From contig NC_008554.1 in assembly GCF_000014965.1 (NCBI RefSeq), positions 1,786,001 to 1,850,000 of the forward strand: a stretch of DNA of 64,000 bases, read 5' to 3'. The position numbers and the translations under genes are program-made. Below are positions 26,049 to 36,066 of this stretch, one piece after another. Numbering within the stretch: the first letter of the stretch is position 1; the number at the start of each line of letters is the position of its first letter. Below the pieces are notes generated by a model. It was given only the letters and a program-made list of their open reading frames with translations, made no database searches and had not been told where the DNA came from. This stretch comes from Syntrophobacter fumaroxidans MPOB (lineage in GTDB: Bacteria > Desulfobacterota > Syntrophobacteria > Syntrophobacterales > Syntrophobacteraceae).

Positions 26049-27353
26049 CTACCGGCGACCTCCACGACCGCCTCCCCGGCCTCCTCCGCCTGCCCGACCG
26101 CCGCCGCCGCCGTAGCCACCGCCACGGCCCCCGCTGAAGCTGGAGCCTCCGCGACCGCCGCCGCCGTAGCCGGCGCCACGGTAGGAACCGGAGGCCATCC
26201 CGCGGCTCATTTGACCGCGATCCGCATTCATTCGGGTTTGCCTGCTGTTCCCCATGCCGTCGAAGGCTCCTCCGGACGGTCGCTGCTGCGCCGGTCCGCG
26301 CATCGATTCTCCGCCGGGCCTTGTGGACGGGCGCTGCCCAGCCTGCTGGCGGCCCCTGTCACCTGCGCCGATTCCTTGCTGGCGGCCCCTGTCGCCGGCC
26401 CCGACCCCCTGTTGACGGCCGATATCGCCGGGCCCTCTACCAGCGCCGGCCTGTGAATGGCCGCGAAAATCCCGCCGGTTGTCCGCGGAACCCGCCCCTC
26501 TCTGGCCGTACTTCTGCCGGTTGGCTTCATTCCGGTATGCCGCCCCTTTGCGATGCTCGGCCTGCGGTTGGAATTGGCCCGTTCGGACATTGGAAATGTT
26601 GTTGCGGTTGATGTTCGTGTTCCGGTTGACGTTGACGTTGACGTCATTATGTCCCCAGTTCCACGAGCCCCACCCGTTGTTCCAGGCCGCTCCGACCGCC
26701 ACTCCGGCGGCAAACCCGAACGCACCGGCGGCGAAGGCCGCACCGGCCGGGTAGTATGCATACGGGGGATAAGCGGGAGCCCACCAGGAACCGTATACCA
26801 CCGCCGGGTTGTAAGTCGGCACGTAGACCACGGTGGGGTTGGCCGGCTCGATGACGATCGCCTGGTCCTGAACGACGACTTTCTGTTCCCTGGTGGTCTT
26901 CAGGTTGCCCTGGTTCCTGGCCCTGCCGCGCAGTTTCTGGACGGTCTGCATGACGTCGGCCTGCTGCGCCACGAAGGCCTCACCCAGTTTCGAGGTCCAG
27001 TCGAGCTGTTCGCTCATCATGGCGAGGACCTCCGGAAACGGCACGAGCGCCTTCACGCTGAGGTCCCAGTCCATCTTGTCCAGGGCGGCGTTCAACTGCT
27101 CTCCCTTGAGGTTCCTGTTCTGCTTGACCCAACGGTCCGCCTGCACCACTTCGATGGGATAGGCCGCCGCGACCAGCACCTGGGCGAGCAGTGAATCGGG
27201 GTAAAGGGCGATCGGAGCAAGCATCTGGTCCAGCTCTTCCTGGCTGAATCCCCCCGACGCTCCCGCGCCCTGTCCGACGGCTACGGACGGAGCCGCAAGG
27301 AGAAGAACAAGGAATCCGATCAGGACGGGGTTGAATTTTGATCTCGTCATCAT
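26049..27353 (-). CDS. DUF3300 family secreted protein with Gly-rich tail
   Basis: A 434-residue protein. The signal peptide MMTRSKFNPVLIGFLVLLLA ends near VAVGQG. DUF3300 core: FSQEELDQMLAPIALYPDSL, LLAQVLVAAAYPIEVVQADR and VVYVPTYNPAVVYGSWWAPA. An Ala/Gly hydrophobic hairpin follows, then Asn-rich VNVNRNTNINRNNISN, then a long disordered tail with three near-identical GxGDRGRQQ units and ending in Gly/Arg-rich GGGGRAGGGGRGGGRGGRR. GGAGG precedes ATG 27353. Function is unknown; its pairing with DUF2950 suggests a joint envelope role. Confidence 0.85.
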   Translation of the reverse strand: MMTRSKFNPVLIGFLVLLLAAPSVAVGQGAGASGGFSQEELDQMLAPIALYPDSLLAQVLVAAAYPIEVVQADRWVKQNRNLKGEQLNAALDKMDWDLSVKALVPFPEVLAMMSEQLDWTSKLGEAFVAQQADVMQTVQKLRGRARNQGNLKTTREQKVVVQDQAIVIEPANPTVVYVPTYNPAVVYGSWWAPAYPPYAYYPAGAAFAAGAFGFAAGVAVGAAWNNGWGSWNWGHNDVNVNVNRNTNINRNNISNVRTGQFQPQAEHRKGAAYRNEANRQKYGQRGAGSADNRRDFRGHSQAGAGRGPGDIGRQQGVGAGDRGRQQGIGAGDRGRQQAGQRPSTRPGGESMRGPAQQRPSGGAFDGMGNSRQTRMNADRGQMSRGMASGSYRGAGYGGGGRGGSSFSGGRGGGYGGGGGRAGGGGRGGGRGGRR

Positions 27354-27723
27354 GATTCTTCCTCCATGCTTCGTCCCGTCAGGCTCATATAGAGGACGAT
27401 CATTTGGTCTGTTTCACAATCCCGAGTTGCGCCCCCCACGTCGGAGGGATTCCCCCACATCGCGCCCCGGAGCTTCGAGAACCCGGCCCAAGCGGGTATC
27501 AACCGGGACAACGGGCTATCTTTCCACGAGTGTCTTGACGTCGTCTGCATCCGATTCCTCCGTCAGGCCGATCACGGCGACCGCAACATCCCCCTGACAG
27601 GCGATTTCTTCATCGGCCGATCTTTTTGTATGCCAAAAGAGACCCGCATGACAGCTCGATACCTGCCGGCCGGTTCCGAATCGACCTGCCGCTGCCGACA
27701 GTTCTGAAAACAAATGAACCGGT
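27354..27723. other. Gap without a recognised gene
   Basis: 370 bp between the DUF3300 and monooxygenase genes. The short open frames here have no family resemblance, no ribosome site and mixed composition. The DUF3300 promoter is expected in the left part, but I see no convincing -35/-10 pair or hairpin. Confidence 0.4.
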
Positions 27724-28062
27724 TCAGGCCAATTCCCTGTAGCTCCGTCGTGTTTTTTCGAGTGTTTCCAGGCCGCTCGAATGGGTGATCTCGCTGAACC
27801 TGATTTCCGGGCATTCCGCCGCCATCTCGATCACCAGGATCACATGCCGATACGGGTCCGAGCGCAGATGGCGCTCGAGATCGGCCTGGGTTTCCCACCA
27901 TTCCTCGAACAGGAGAACGTTGCGCTCCAGCAGCCCCTGGTAGACGTTGCACCCGAGACACCCTTGACTGAACCGCGTCCGCTCCACCATCTCGCACAAG
28001 GTCTTTCTTGCTTCGGCCAACTTGTTGGAAGCGAACTTCATGCGGAGGCTCGCATGAATCAT
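27724..28062 (-). CDS. ABM-domain protein, putative quinol monooxygenase (YgiN-like)
   Basis: A 112-residue single ABM (antibiotic biosynthesis monooxygenase) fold: MIHASLRMKFASNKLAEARK, then TRFSQGCLGCNVYQGLLERN, LFEEWWETQADLERHLRSDP and YRHVILVIEMAAECPEIRFS. The order matches small ferredoxin-fold dimers such as YgiN, implicated in quinol oxidation. GGGAGGGG lies just upstream of ATG 28062, which fixes the start although the frame continues upstream. It is the only gene downstream of the left sigma-54 promoter module (28238-28382), so it is probably under the control of the adjacent membrane-bound activator. A role in redox or quinone stress is inference. Confidence 0.82.
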   Translation of the reverse strand: MIHASLRMKFASNKLAEARKTLCEMVERTRFSQGCLGCNVYQGLLERNVLLFEEWWETQADLERHLRSDPYRHVILVIEMAAECPEIRFSEITHSSGLETLEKTRRSYRELA

Positions 28063-28237
28063 GGTCGACCCCTCCCTTGACGGTCTGATCGATGGATGTC
28101 GCCCGGTGCAGTTCCAGGCGTCGAGAGCGCATCTCAATCGGTCCCCTTCCCGACCGCCTGCGGCAAGCCGGGCAGGACGCCGCCAAGACAGGAGGAACTC
28201 GCCCCCGAAACGGATACAAGCAGCATGTCCATGACTT

Positions 28238-28254
28238 AAGCGAGCTTCGTGCCA
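28238..28254 (-). promoter_or_regulatory. Sigma-54 promoter (left copy)
   Basis: On the minus strand: TGGCAC (28254-28249), GAAGC, TCGCTTA. The -24 element is perfect and the -12 GC is correctly spaced, with TCGC instead of TTGC. It is nearly identical to the right copy at 32290, and 105 bp separate it from the palindrome at 28360. It points toward the ABM monooxygenase gene at 28062. Confidence 0.8.
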
Positions 28255-28359
28255 AGCAGAAAACAGAGCAACAAAGATTTCAAAAAGTATGCAATATCGG
28301 GAATGTTGCTTCCAAGGGGATGAGAAACGGCGCAAGCGTGAAATGAGACGGTCACGCAG

Positions 28360-28382
28360 TATTTCGGGACAGTCCCAAAATA
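28360..28382. promoter_or_regulatory. Upstream activator palindrome (left copy)
   Basis: TATTTCGGGA-CAG-TCCCAAAATA, 10-bp arms with one mismatch. It has the position and symmetry of an enhancer site for a sigma-54 activator, and it lies just downstream of that activator's stop codon. Matches the perfect copy at 32162-32184, including a flanking TCACGA block when both are read toward their promoters. Confidence 0.8.
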
Positions 28383-28388
28383 TCGTGA

Positions 28389-31300
28389 TTATGACCTGGG
28401 CCTGCGAACTCCGAGCTTCTTCATCCGAGCCTCCAGCGTGGTGGGCTTGAGTCCCAGGATCTCGGCCGCCCCACCCTTCCCCGCAACGCGCCACCCGGCC
28501 AGGGTCAACACGCGCAGGATATGCCGCCGCTCCGATTCCTCGAGGTTCAACACCTCCGCGGACGAGTCCTCCGCCCGGATCATCGGTGGAAACACTTTGA
28601 GGGTCGAACCCGAGCTCACAATCATCGCATGCTCTATGACGTTCCGGAGCTCCCGAACGTTGCCCGGCCAGGCATGGCGCTCCAGGGCATCCATGCTTCT
28701 CTTCAAGACCCGCTGAACGTGTTTGCCCATGCGCTTCTCGAATTGGTGGATGAAAGCCCAGACCAGCGGCGGAATATCCTCGGGACGCTCGCGCAGGGGG
28801 GGAATCGCAATGGGAAATACATTCAAACGATAATAAAGGTCCCGCCGGAACCTGCCCGCCTGGACCAATTGCGCAAGGTCCCGGTTTGTGGCTGCGAGTA
28901 TGCGGACGTTTACGTGCAGGGACTTCGTGGATCCAAGGCGCTCGAAGCGGCCTTCCTCCAGGACGCGGAGCATCTTGGCTTGAAGCTCAGGCGGAAGCTC
29001 ACCCACCTCGTCCAGAAAGAGGGTCCCCCCGTCGGCAACCTCGAATCGCCCCGCCATTCGGGACAGGGCGCCCGTGTACGCCCCCTTCTCGCGCCCGAAC
29101 AATTCGGACTCCATCAGGGTTGGCGGCAGTGAGGCGCAATTGACCGTCACCAGCGGTCGCCCTTTTCGGGCGCTCAGGTTGTGGACGGCCCGGGCGATCA
29201 GTTCCTTGCCCGTGCCTGTTTCGCCGGTGATGAGAACGGTCGAGTCCGTCGGAGCCACCTGTTCGACTCTGAGCAGAACCTGCCGCATGGCCGGACTGCG
29301 AGCGACAATATCATCGTGAGGGGAAAGCAGGCTCACTTCCTCCCGCAGGGCGATGTTGTCCTGTTCCAGCTGCCCCTTGAGCCTCTCGATTTCCAGAAGC
29401 CTGTTCTGCAATTGCTCCTGCATGAGCTTGCGCTCGGTGACGTCTTCGATCACTGCAAGGATGCACCTTTGTCCTGAAAATTCGACTAAATCCGCCGACA
29501 AGCACCCCATGCGCCGTTCCCCCCCCTTGGTGCGGAACCGGGCTTCCAGGGCGCGAAGGCTTCCATCGCTGCGGATCTTTTCCACGGCCGCTTCCAGTTC
29601 CTGTGGATCCAGCCATAGCCTCATGTCCCCGACAGTGCGTCCGAGCACCTCATCGCGTGCGTACCCGGTGAACCGTTCGTGAGCCTTGTTGATCTCGATG
29701 TACTGCACATCGCTCAGAGACACCAGCGACATGGCGACCGGGCTGCCGTGGAACGCCCTGGAAAACTTCTCCTCCGATTGTTGCAGGGACAGTTCCGCCG
29801 ACTTGCGATCGGTGATGTCGACCGAAACGCCCATGAGGCCATTCGGCCTCCCGGGAGAATTGTGCCTGGAGCGGCCGCGCCAGGCGATCCATCGCACGCC
29901 GCCTTCGCCATTCACAACGCGGTAGTCAAGACGTGCATCTTCACCCGGCTGCATCGCGAGATCGAATGTCCGGCGAACCTTCTCTCGATCCTCGACATGC
30001 ACCGCGGAGAGCACCCTTTCGAAAGAAAGCTCCTCACCCGGCGCAAAACCCAGCAATTCCCTGGTCTTCTCCGTGGCCCACATGCGCCCGGTGCACCGAT
30101 CCAGGCTCCACAGACCCACATTCGCCGATGCCGCCGCCAGGCTCAATCGCTCTTCACTTTCCCGCAGCTTCTGCTCCGCGCGCTTGCGCGCGATTGCGTT
30201 GGCGAAGACCTGGGCGCAAAGCTTGAGCCTGTTGACGAGTTCCTCCCGCAATTCCCGTTCCTGCCGCATCATGGCAAAGGTCATGGCTCCCACGGCCACT
30301 CCACCCGCCATGAAAGGAATTACCGAAGTGGACCTGGCACCCCAGCGGCCGAGCATCTCCTTGTCGAAGGAAGCCTCCGCCGGAAGGTCTTCCAGTCTCG
30401 GGATGAGCACAATCCGACCCTGCCGAGCCTGCTCTGTTAGCCAGGGGAAATGCTCCTGCGCCTCCATGTGCATGAGATTGAGCCGACTCTCCGACATCCG
30501 GTCTGCCCGCTCACCGCTCGACAGTCGGCTCTCGACCGCCGGTTTTCGAACAGGCGGGCCGTCCTCGGGTTGATGGATGTGCGTCATCACCATCGGGCCA
30601 TCCGCTCCACCGGTGACTTGCCAGACGGTGGAACGGTCAAAGCCCAGGCACTCACAGATACGGCGCAGGGCTTCCTGAATTTCGGCGTCCACCTGATCGG
30701 GAGCCAGATTGACGAAACGCGCGGAGATTTGGGCAATCAGCGTTTCAAAGCGTAACTGTGCGGCCAGGGCTTCCTCAGCCCGTTTTTCCTCCGTGATGTC
30801 CCGGTTGCTGCTCCGAATCCCTTGGAACTCGCCCTGCTCACCAATCACCGGCTGGCAGGCATGATCTATCCAGCGCACGGCCCCATCGCGTGTTTGAATG
30901 CGAAACCGTACCCCCCGGGATTCGGCTTTCCCGTGCTCATCACGTTCATGTCCATCCCAGACCTCTCGATCCTCCGGATGGATGATCTCACGAAGCAGCG
31001 CGGGGTCGTCGACAAAGCGCCGTCCAGAATAACCGGTAATGCGCTCGCAGGAAGGCGAAATGTAATGAAGCACACCATCCGGAGCGGACCAGTACTCCCA
31101 GTCGCTGGTGAAGTCCGCGACGGTGCGGTATTTCAATTCCGCATGGCGGAGGGCCAGGTTCGCCGCGCGTCGTTTGCGCAGGTTGACGACCAGAATCAAT
31201 ATGAAGAGCGTCTGGATGAAAATGATTGCCGCGATGCCTATGAACTGCCATCGGTAAGCTTCCCACCGAAAAGATTCCTCATTCGATGCGGCCTCTGAAA

Positions 31301-31679
31301 CATCGTCCCCCGGCGGCGGCCCCGCCCCGCTGTCCGCGGCATATCCGAGCCGGAACGGTCCGGCCGTTTTCGCCCGGTATTTCAATTCGTTATTGCGCGA
31401 GCTCTCATGTTGTTGGGGGGGAGAACCTTCGATGCTCATGTCGCCCGCCGTCAGGACGCACGGGAAACCGGGGCCGGTTTTCCGATATGCGGGGTGACCG
31501 TCTCCATGCGTGTCAAGGCTCAGCACCCATTTCATCGTCTGGGGAGAGGACCCATGTTGCTGCGGCATGGACTGGGAATGGGCCGGCAAGGGACTCAGAA
31601 TCAGGATCAGCAGGTTGATGGCAAGCACTATTACTATGATATCATTGACAAACTCAAGAAGAGGAACCGCAGGGTTCAT
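28389..31679 (-). CDS. Membrane-anchored PAS/GAF sigma-54-dependent transcriptional activator
   Basis: A 1096-residue regulator from ATG 31679; ATG 31808 has a better GGGGAA site but adds non-coding-looking residues. One hydrophobic segment lies near the N-terminus ([18 protein letters not shown]) and another further on ([20 protein letters not shown]), separated by about 120 residues that should face the periplasm. Then PAS, GAF ([20 protein letters not shown]), two more PAS domains, an AAA+ domain (Walker [15 protein letters not shown] sigma-54 contact loop, Walker [11 protein letters not shown]) and a C-terminal Fis-type HTH ([20 protein letters not shown]). There is no receiver domain, so signal sensing is direct. 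It is flanked by two matching palindromes likely to be its sites. Confidence 0.93.
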   Translation of the reverse strand: MNPAVPLLEFVNDIIVIVLAINLLILILSPLPAHSQSMPQQHGSSPQTMKWVLSLDTHGDGHPAYRKTGPGFPCVLTAGDMSIEGSPPQQHESSRNNELKYRAKTAGPFRLGYAADSGAGPPPGDDVSEAASNEESFRWEAYRWQFIGIAAIIFIQTLFILILVVNLRKRRAANLALRHAELKYRTVADFTSDWEYWSAPDGVLHYISPSCERITGYSGRRFVDDPALLREIIHPEDREVWDGHERDEHGKAESRGVRFRIQTRDGAVRWIDHACQPVIGEQGEFQGIRSSNRDITEEKRAEEALAAQLRFETLIAQISARFVNLAPDQVDAEIQEALRRICECLGFDRSTVWQVTGGADGPMVMTHIHQPEDGPPVRKPAVESRLSSGERADRMSESRLNLMHMEAQEHFPWLTEQARQGRIVLIPRLEDLPAEASFDKEMLGRWGARSTSVIPFMAGGVAVGAMTFAMMRQERELREELVNRLKLCAQVFANAIARKRAEQKLRESEERLSLAAASANVGLWSLDRCTGRMWATEKTRELLGFAPGEELSFERVLSAVHVEDREKVRRTFDLAMQPGEDARLDYRVVNGEGGVRWIAWRGRSRHNSPGRPNGLMGVSVDITDRKSAELSLQQSEEKFSRAFHGSPVAMSLVSLSDVQYIEINKAHERFTGYARDEVLGRTVGDMRLWLDPQELEAAVEKIRSDGSLRALEARFRTKGGERRMGCLSADLVEFSGQRCILAVIEDVTERKLMQEQLQNRLLEIERLKGQLEQDNIALREEVSLLSPHDDIVARSPAMRQVLLRVEQVAPTDSTVLITGETGTGKELIARAVHNLSARKGRPLVTVNCASLPPTLMESELFGREKGAYTGALSRMAGRFEVADGGTLFLDEVGELPPELQAKMLRVLEEGRFERLGSTKSLHVNVRILAATNRDLAQLVQAGRFRRDLYYRLNVFPIAIPPLRERPEDIPPLVWAFIHQFEKRMGKHVQRVLKRSMDALERHAWPGNVRELRNVIEHAMIVSSGSTLKVFPPMIRAEDSSAEVLNLEESERRHILRVLTLAGWRVAGKGGAAEILGLKPTTLEARMKKLGVRRPRS

Positions 31680-32161
31680 TGCGGGGGAGCTGCATGACCC
31701 TGCTCGATCGGCTTTCCGCGAATGGTCGACAACATTCTCGCCATTATTTTTCCGGACAGTCTTGCAGGAAATGCGACGAAGCGCCCCCCCGAGACATGAA
31801 CCCCGCATGGATCGTTCCCCTTTCCGGCACCCTGAATGACCCGGAAAATGCTTGTCTTTACATTCTTGTGAAGCAATGTGAGCGGATTGTCGGTGGCTGA
31901 AGCCTGGAACAGTCGAACCGGAGGGGGCCAAGTCGTGTCCCCTGGGACGCGAAATCGAGCTGGGTTATCAGCCGACAGTTCGTATCTTCGTGTGATCAAT
32001 ATATAAGAAATCCCGGAAAAAACAATTGAAACCACGCCCAGACTTTCGTGAATTGCAGACTTCGAATGCCTCGCGAAAGGCTGAGGATCGTCGCACGGCA
32101 AAGCGGGACCGGGGTTTGGTCGAAGACGCCCGGAGATTGCACGCGCGGACCGCGGTCACGA
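31680..32161. other. Intergenic region upstream of the sigma-54 activator
   Basis: No credible gene. The 5' part of the activator transcript probably lies here. I see no TGGCAC-type promoter on the minus strand, so the activator itself is probably not driven by sigma-54, although the palindrome at 32162 is close enough to affect it. Confidence 0.4.
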
Positions 32162-32184
32162 TATTTTGGGACCATCCCAAAATA
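32162..32184. promoter_or_regulatory. Upstream activator palindrome (right copy)
   Basis: TATTTTGGGA-CCA-TCCCAAAATA, perfect 10-bp arms. It lies exactly 105 bp upstream of the right sigma-54 promoter, the same distance as in the left copy, and shares the flanking TCACGA. Best explained as the binding site of the adjacent activator. Confidence 0.83.
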
Positions 32185-32289
32185 CGGCATGCCCCTCAGC
32201 CGGCGAACTCCATCAGGCTTCACCCGGACCCGGCAAACTTCTCTGACATTCCGAAAAGTTGCAGAATCCTTCCTATTCACTTTCCCGTT

Positions 32290-32306
32290 TGGCACGAACC
32301 TCGCTT
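32290..32306 (+). promoter_or_regulatory. Sigma-54 promoter (right copy), start of the glycogen/acetate cluster
   Basis: TGGCAC (32290-32295), GAACC, TCGCTTA. Sixteen of seventeen bases equal the left copy. Transcription would start near 32312 and run into the small ORF at 32596, the GAF gene and then the GAPDH gene. No other strong promoter was seen before 33068. Confidence 0.8.
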
Positions 32307-32595
32307 ATCCCGACTGTCATCGCCATTGGAATTCGATACTGAAGCGAATCATCCGGAACATCCCCCGGAGACATGAGACAATTCCCCGCGGTGGAGCCGG
32401 GCAAGCAACGCGGTCGTGATCGTCCCCGCACGAGGGGTCTGTCGAATGCGCGGTCGTTGTTCGATGCCTTCCCCTCTTCCATTGGTCGGCGGGGGCCTGA
32501 GAACCGACATCTTTCAAGTCGAGTGCCTCCGGGGAATGGGGGATTGTCCGCTGCTTCCGGTCAGTCCGATGCGACCGCCATAAAGGAGGAATGCG

Positions 32596-32841
32596 ATGAT
32601 CGGAGACCGGAAACCGGAAACGAAATTCGCCGACCGGCAGGGCATCGACCCGGATTTCACCATCGCGCGCCTGGGAGTGTGCCGAAGAACCGCCTGGAAC
32701 ATCTTCCCGGCAACGTCCGGGAGCCCGAAAGCTTTTGTCGGGCCTGGACTCCCGCCTTCCAGAGAACGTTCGCCGTCACCCGGGCTCAAGCCGGGGGCCG
32801 GAGTACCTGCCGGATTCGTGTTTTCGCGGAAAGTACGGTGA
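32596..32841 (+). CDS. Small ORF, first in the sigma-54 transcript (hypothetical)
   Basis: An 81-codon frame with a very strong ribosome site (AAAGGAGGAATGCG before the ATG). The first about 42 residues (MIGDRKPETKFADRQGIDPD onward) look protein-like; the rest (LPPSRERSPSPGLKPGAGV) looks like a translated dispersed DNA repeat, with CCCGGGCTCAAGCCGGGGG at about 32779. Either a short gene was interrupted by a repeat, or the frame is only a leader. No family is recognised. Confidence 0.35.
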   Translation: MIGDRKPETKFADRQGIDPDFTIARLGVCRRTAWNIFPATSGSPKAFVGPGLPPSRERSPSPGLKPGAGVPAGFVFSRKVR

Positions 32842-33067
32842 TGGATTGCATGCCCGTTGTGGCCTTCGGGGCATGGGGATCCGCGGGGATGGCCCATCAA
32901 AGTGGATTCGCCGGTTCTTGCGGCAGGCTGTGACGTCTTCCCTCGAGATTAGCGTTTTGAATGCGAATCATTAACATTAGCATATTGAGCCAAAAACACT
33001 TCGGCTGCCGGCCATTAGGCCGGGATTGCCCGGCATGCCCTTGAGGACCAGGTGAAAGGAGCAATCC

Positions 33068-33628
33068 ATGAATGTGAAACGGGATTTTTTTGAGGCACTG
33101 TGCGAAGCGTTGGAAAGAATCGTCGGGTCACTCGACCACGAAGAAGTGATGAAAAGCATCGTGGAATCGACGATTGCGGCCGTGGGCTTGAAGGCGTGCA
33201 GTCTCCGGCTGCTCGATCGCAGGCGGCGCAAGCTCATCTTCGGTTCCTCCACCGGGCTCAGCGAAGGCTACATCCGAAAGGGCCCGGTTCTGATCGAAGA
33301 ATCGGCCCTCGACAGGGAAGCCCTGGACGGCCGGACCGTCTACCTGGAAAACGCCCAGACCGATCCCCGGTTTCAATATCCCGAAAAGGCAAAACAGGAG
33401 GGCATTTTCTCCGTCCTGGTGGCCCCGCTGACCGCCGGGGGCAAGCCCGTAGGAGTACTGAGGATATACGCGGGCGAATTACGCCGTTTCGACGAAGACG
33501 AAATGCGGTTTCTCGAGGCCATGGCCCGCCTGAGCGGCCTGGCGCTGGAGAACGCCAGGCTGCACCAGACGCTTCGCATGGATTTCGAAACCCTGGTGGC
33601 CGACCGGTACAGGATAGATGAACACTGA
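33068..33628 (+). CDS. GAF-domain protein
   Basis: A 186-residue protein that is essentially one GAF domain: LERIVGSLDHEEVMKSIVES, then GLKACSLRLLDRRRRKLIFG, TVYLENAQTDPRFQYPEKAK, GIFSVLVAPLTAGGKPVGVL and LALENARLHQTLRMDFETLV. There is no output domain or membrane segment, so it is a soluble small-molecule sensor or scaffold. AAAGGAG precedes the ATG. GAPDH starts 15 bp after its stop, so it is cotranscribed with the glycolytic genes and may sense a metabolite for this pathway, although ligand residues cannot be assigned. Confidence 0.85.
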   Translation: MNVKRDFFEALCEALERIVGSLDHEEVMKSIVESTIAAVGLKACSLRLLDRRRRKLIFGSSTGLSEGYIRKGPVLIEESALDREALDGRTVYLENAQTDPRFQYPEKAKQEGIFSVLVAPLTAGGKPVGVLRIYAGELRRFDEDEMRFLEAMARLSGLALENARLHQTLRMDFETLVADRYRIDEH

Positions 33629-34657
<1,029 letters not shown>

Positions 34658-34714
34658 GACGCACATTCGACGCGCGTGACAACCCCGGGAAACTCCGACG
34701 GACAGGAGAAGACC

Positions 34715-35749
34715 ATGCCCATCGCCGATTATGCAACGTATTGCAGAATGCTCGATCGAGCCAAAGAAAACCGTTTTGCCTACCCGGCCATCAATGTCAG
34801 TTCCCTCACCACGGCCAACGCCGTCTTGAAGGGGCTGGCCGAAAGCCGAAGCGACGGAATCGTCCAGGTATCCACGGGAGGAGCGGCATTCGCTTCAGGA
34901 ACATCCGTGAAGGACATGGTGCTGGGGGCCATATCCATCGCCGAGCACGTCCACAGGGTTGCCGACCGTTACAACGTCTACGTCGCCCTGCACACGGATC
35001 ATTGCCAGGCCCAGATGCTGGAGAGCTTCCTCATCCCCCTCGTAGAGGAAACGGAGCGGCGTCGCAAGGCCGGGCTCCCCAACCTCTTCAACAGCCATAT
35101 GTTCGACGGGAGCGCCCTGCCCCTCAAAGAGAACCTGGATATCGCCGTCCCGCTTCTCGAGCGCTGCCGCCGAAGCGACATGATCCTGGAAGTCGAGGCC
35201 GGGGTGGTCGGCGGCGAGGAGGATGGAATCAAAGTGGAAGGGGCTCCCGCCGAGAAGCTCTACACAACCCCCGGGGACATGCTGGAGGTTGCCCGCCGCT
35301 TCGGTGCGGTCAAGGGAGCACGGTTTCTCCTTGCCGCGACTTTCGGCAATGTCCACGGAGTCTACAAACCCGGCCACGTCAAGCTCAAACCCTCCATTCT
35401 CAAAGACGGCCAGGATGCCGTGGAGAAAGCATACGGCAGGGACGCCCGGTTTTACCTCGTGTTTCATGGGGGTTCCGGCTCGCTTCCGGAAGAAATTCAT
35501 GAGGCCATCGATTACGGCGTCGTGAAGATGAACATCGACACCGACACGCAGTACGCCTTCACGCGCGCAGTGGCCGACCACATGATGAAGAACTACGATG
35601 CGGTGCTCAAGGTGGACGGAGAAGTGGGCAACAAGAAGAAATACGACCCCCGATCCTACCTCGCCCTGGCCGAAGCGGCCATGGCCGAGCGGGTCAAGGC
35701 GGCGGTCGCCGCCCTGAGGGGAACCGGCACCACCCTCTGCACCGGGTAG
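34715..35749 (+). CDS. fba: Class II fructose-1,6-bisphosphate aldolase
   Basis: A 344-residue zinc aldolase. ATG 34715 is chosen because GGAG lies close upstream (ACAGGAGAAGACC). The first zinc/catalytic block is YVALHTDHCQAQ, the second EVEAGVVGGEEDG, then TFGNVHGVYKPGHVKL, and FHGGSGSLPEEIHEAIDYGV holds the third zinc histidine and phosphate loop, followed by KMNIDTDTQYAFTRAV. It cleaves fructose 1,6-bisphosphate into two triose phosphates, or runs in reverse in gluconeogenesis. No phosphofructokinase or triosephosphate isomerase gene is present nearby. Its 3' end is partly duplicated just downstream (35784-35818). Confidence 0.95.
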   Translation: MPIADYATYCRMLDRAKENRFAYPAINVSSLTTANAVLKGLAESRSDGIVQVSTGGAAFASGTSVKDMVLGAISIAEHVHRVADRYNVYVALHTDHCQAQMLESFLIPLVEETERRRKAGLPNLFNSHMFDGSALPLKENLDIAVPLLERCRRSDMILEVEAGVVGGEEDGIKVEGAPAEKLYTTPGDMLEVARRFGAVKGARFLLAATFGNVHGVYKPGHVKLKPSILKDGQDAVEKAYGRDARFYLVFHGGSGSLPEEIHEAIDYGVVKMNIDTDTQYAFTRAVADHMMKNYDAVLKVDGEVGNKKKYDPRSYLALAEAAMAERVKAAVAALRGTGTTLCTG

Positions 35750-36066
35750 CAGTTTCGATCCGGAGTCCTCGGAGGTAGCGGCGGCGCCCTCTGCGCCGGG
35801 TTACGGTGTTCGTCCGGACACGTGACGGAGCGGCGGGGCGGACACGGTTTCATAGTGCCCATGATCCGGCCTGCAAATCGTTGCGGCATGATTCTTCACG
35901 CATCCTTGCGAGCCGCCGGCTCATGGCGGTCGCGGGCGGCACTGACGGAACGGAAATTTCCCCGATCTTCTTATCGAGTTGACAGGGTTCTTTCTCATAT
36001 TGGGCTTTCCGCCCGTTCACAACCGGGGTCCGTGACCCCGGGTCAACAAAGCGATGGAGTCGCAAG
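35750..36066. other. Intergenic region with an imperfect duplication of the aldolase 3' end
   Basis: CACCCTCTGCACCGGGTAGCA... near 35731 recurs as CGCCCTCTGCGCCGGGTTACG... near 35784, both ending in TCCGGA, a roughly 54-bp period. A hairpin ACCGGGGTCCGTGACCCCGGGT lies near 36021, without a T run. No gene is visible. Confidence 0.4.
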
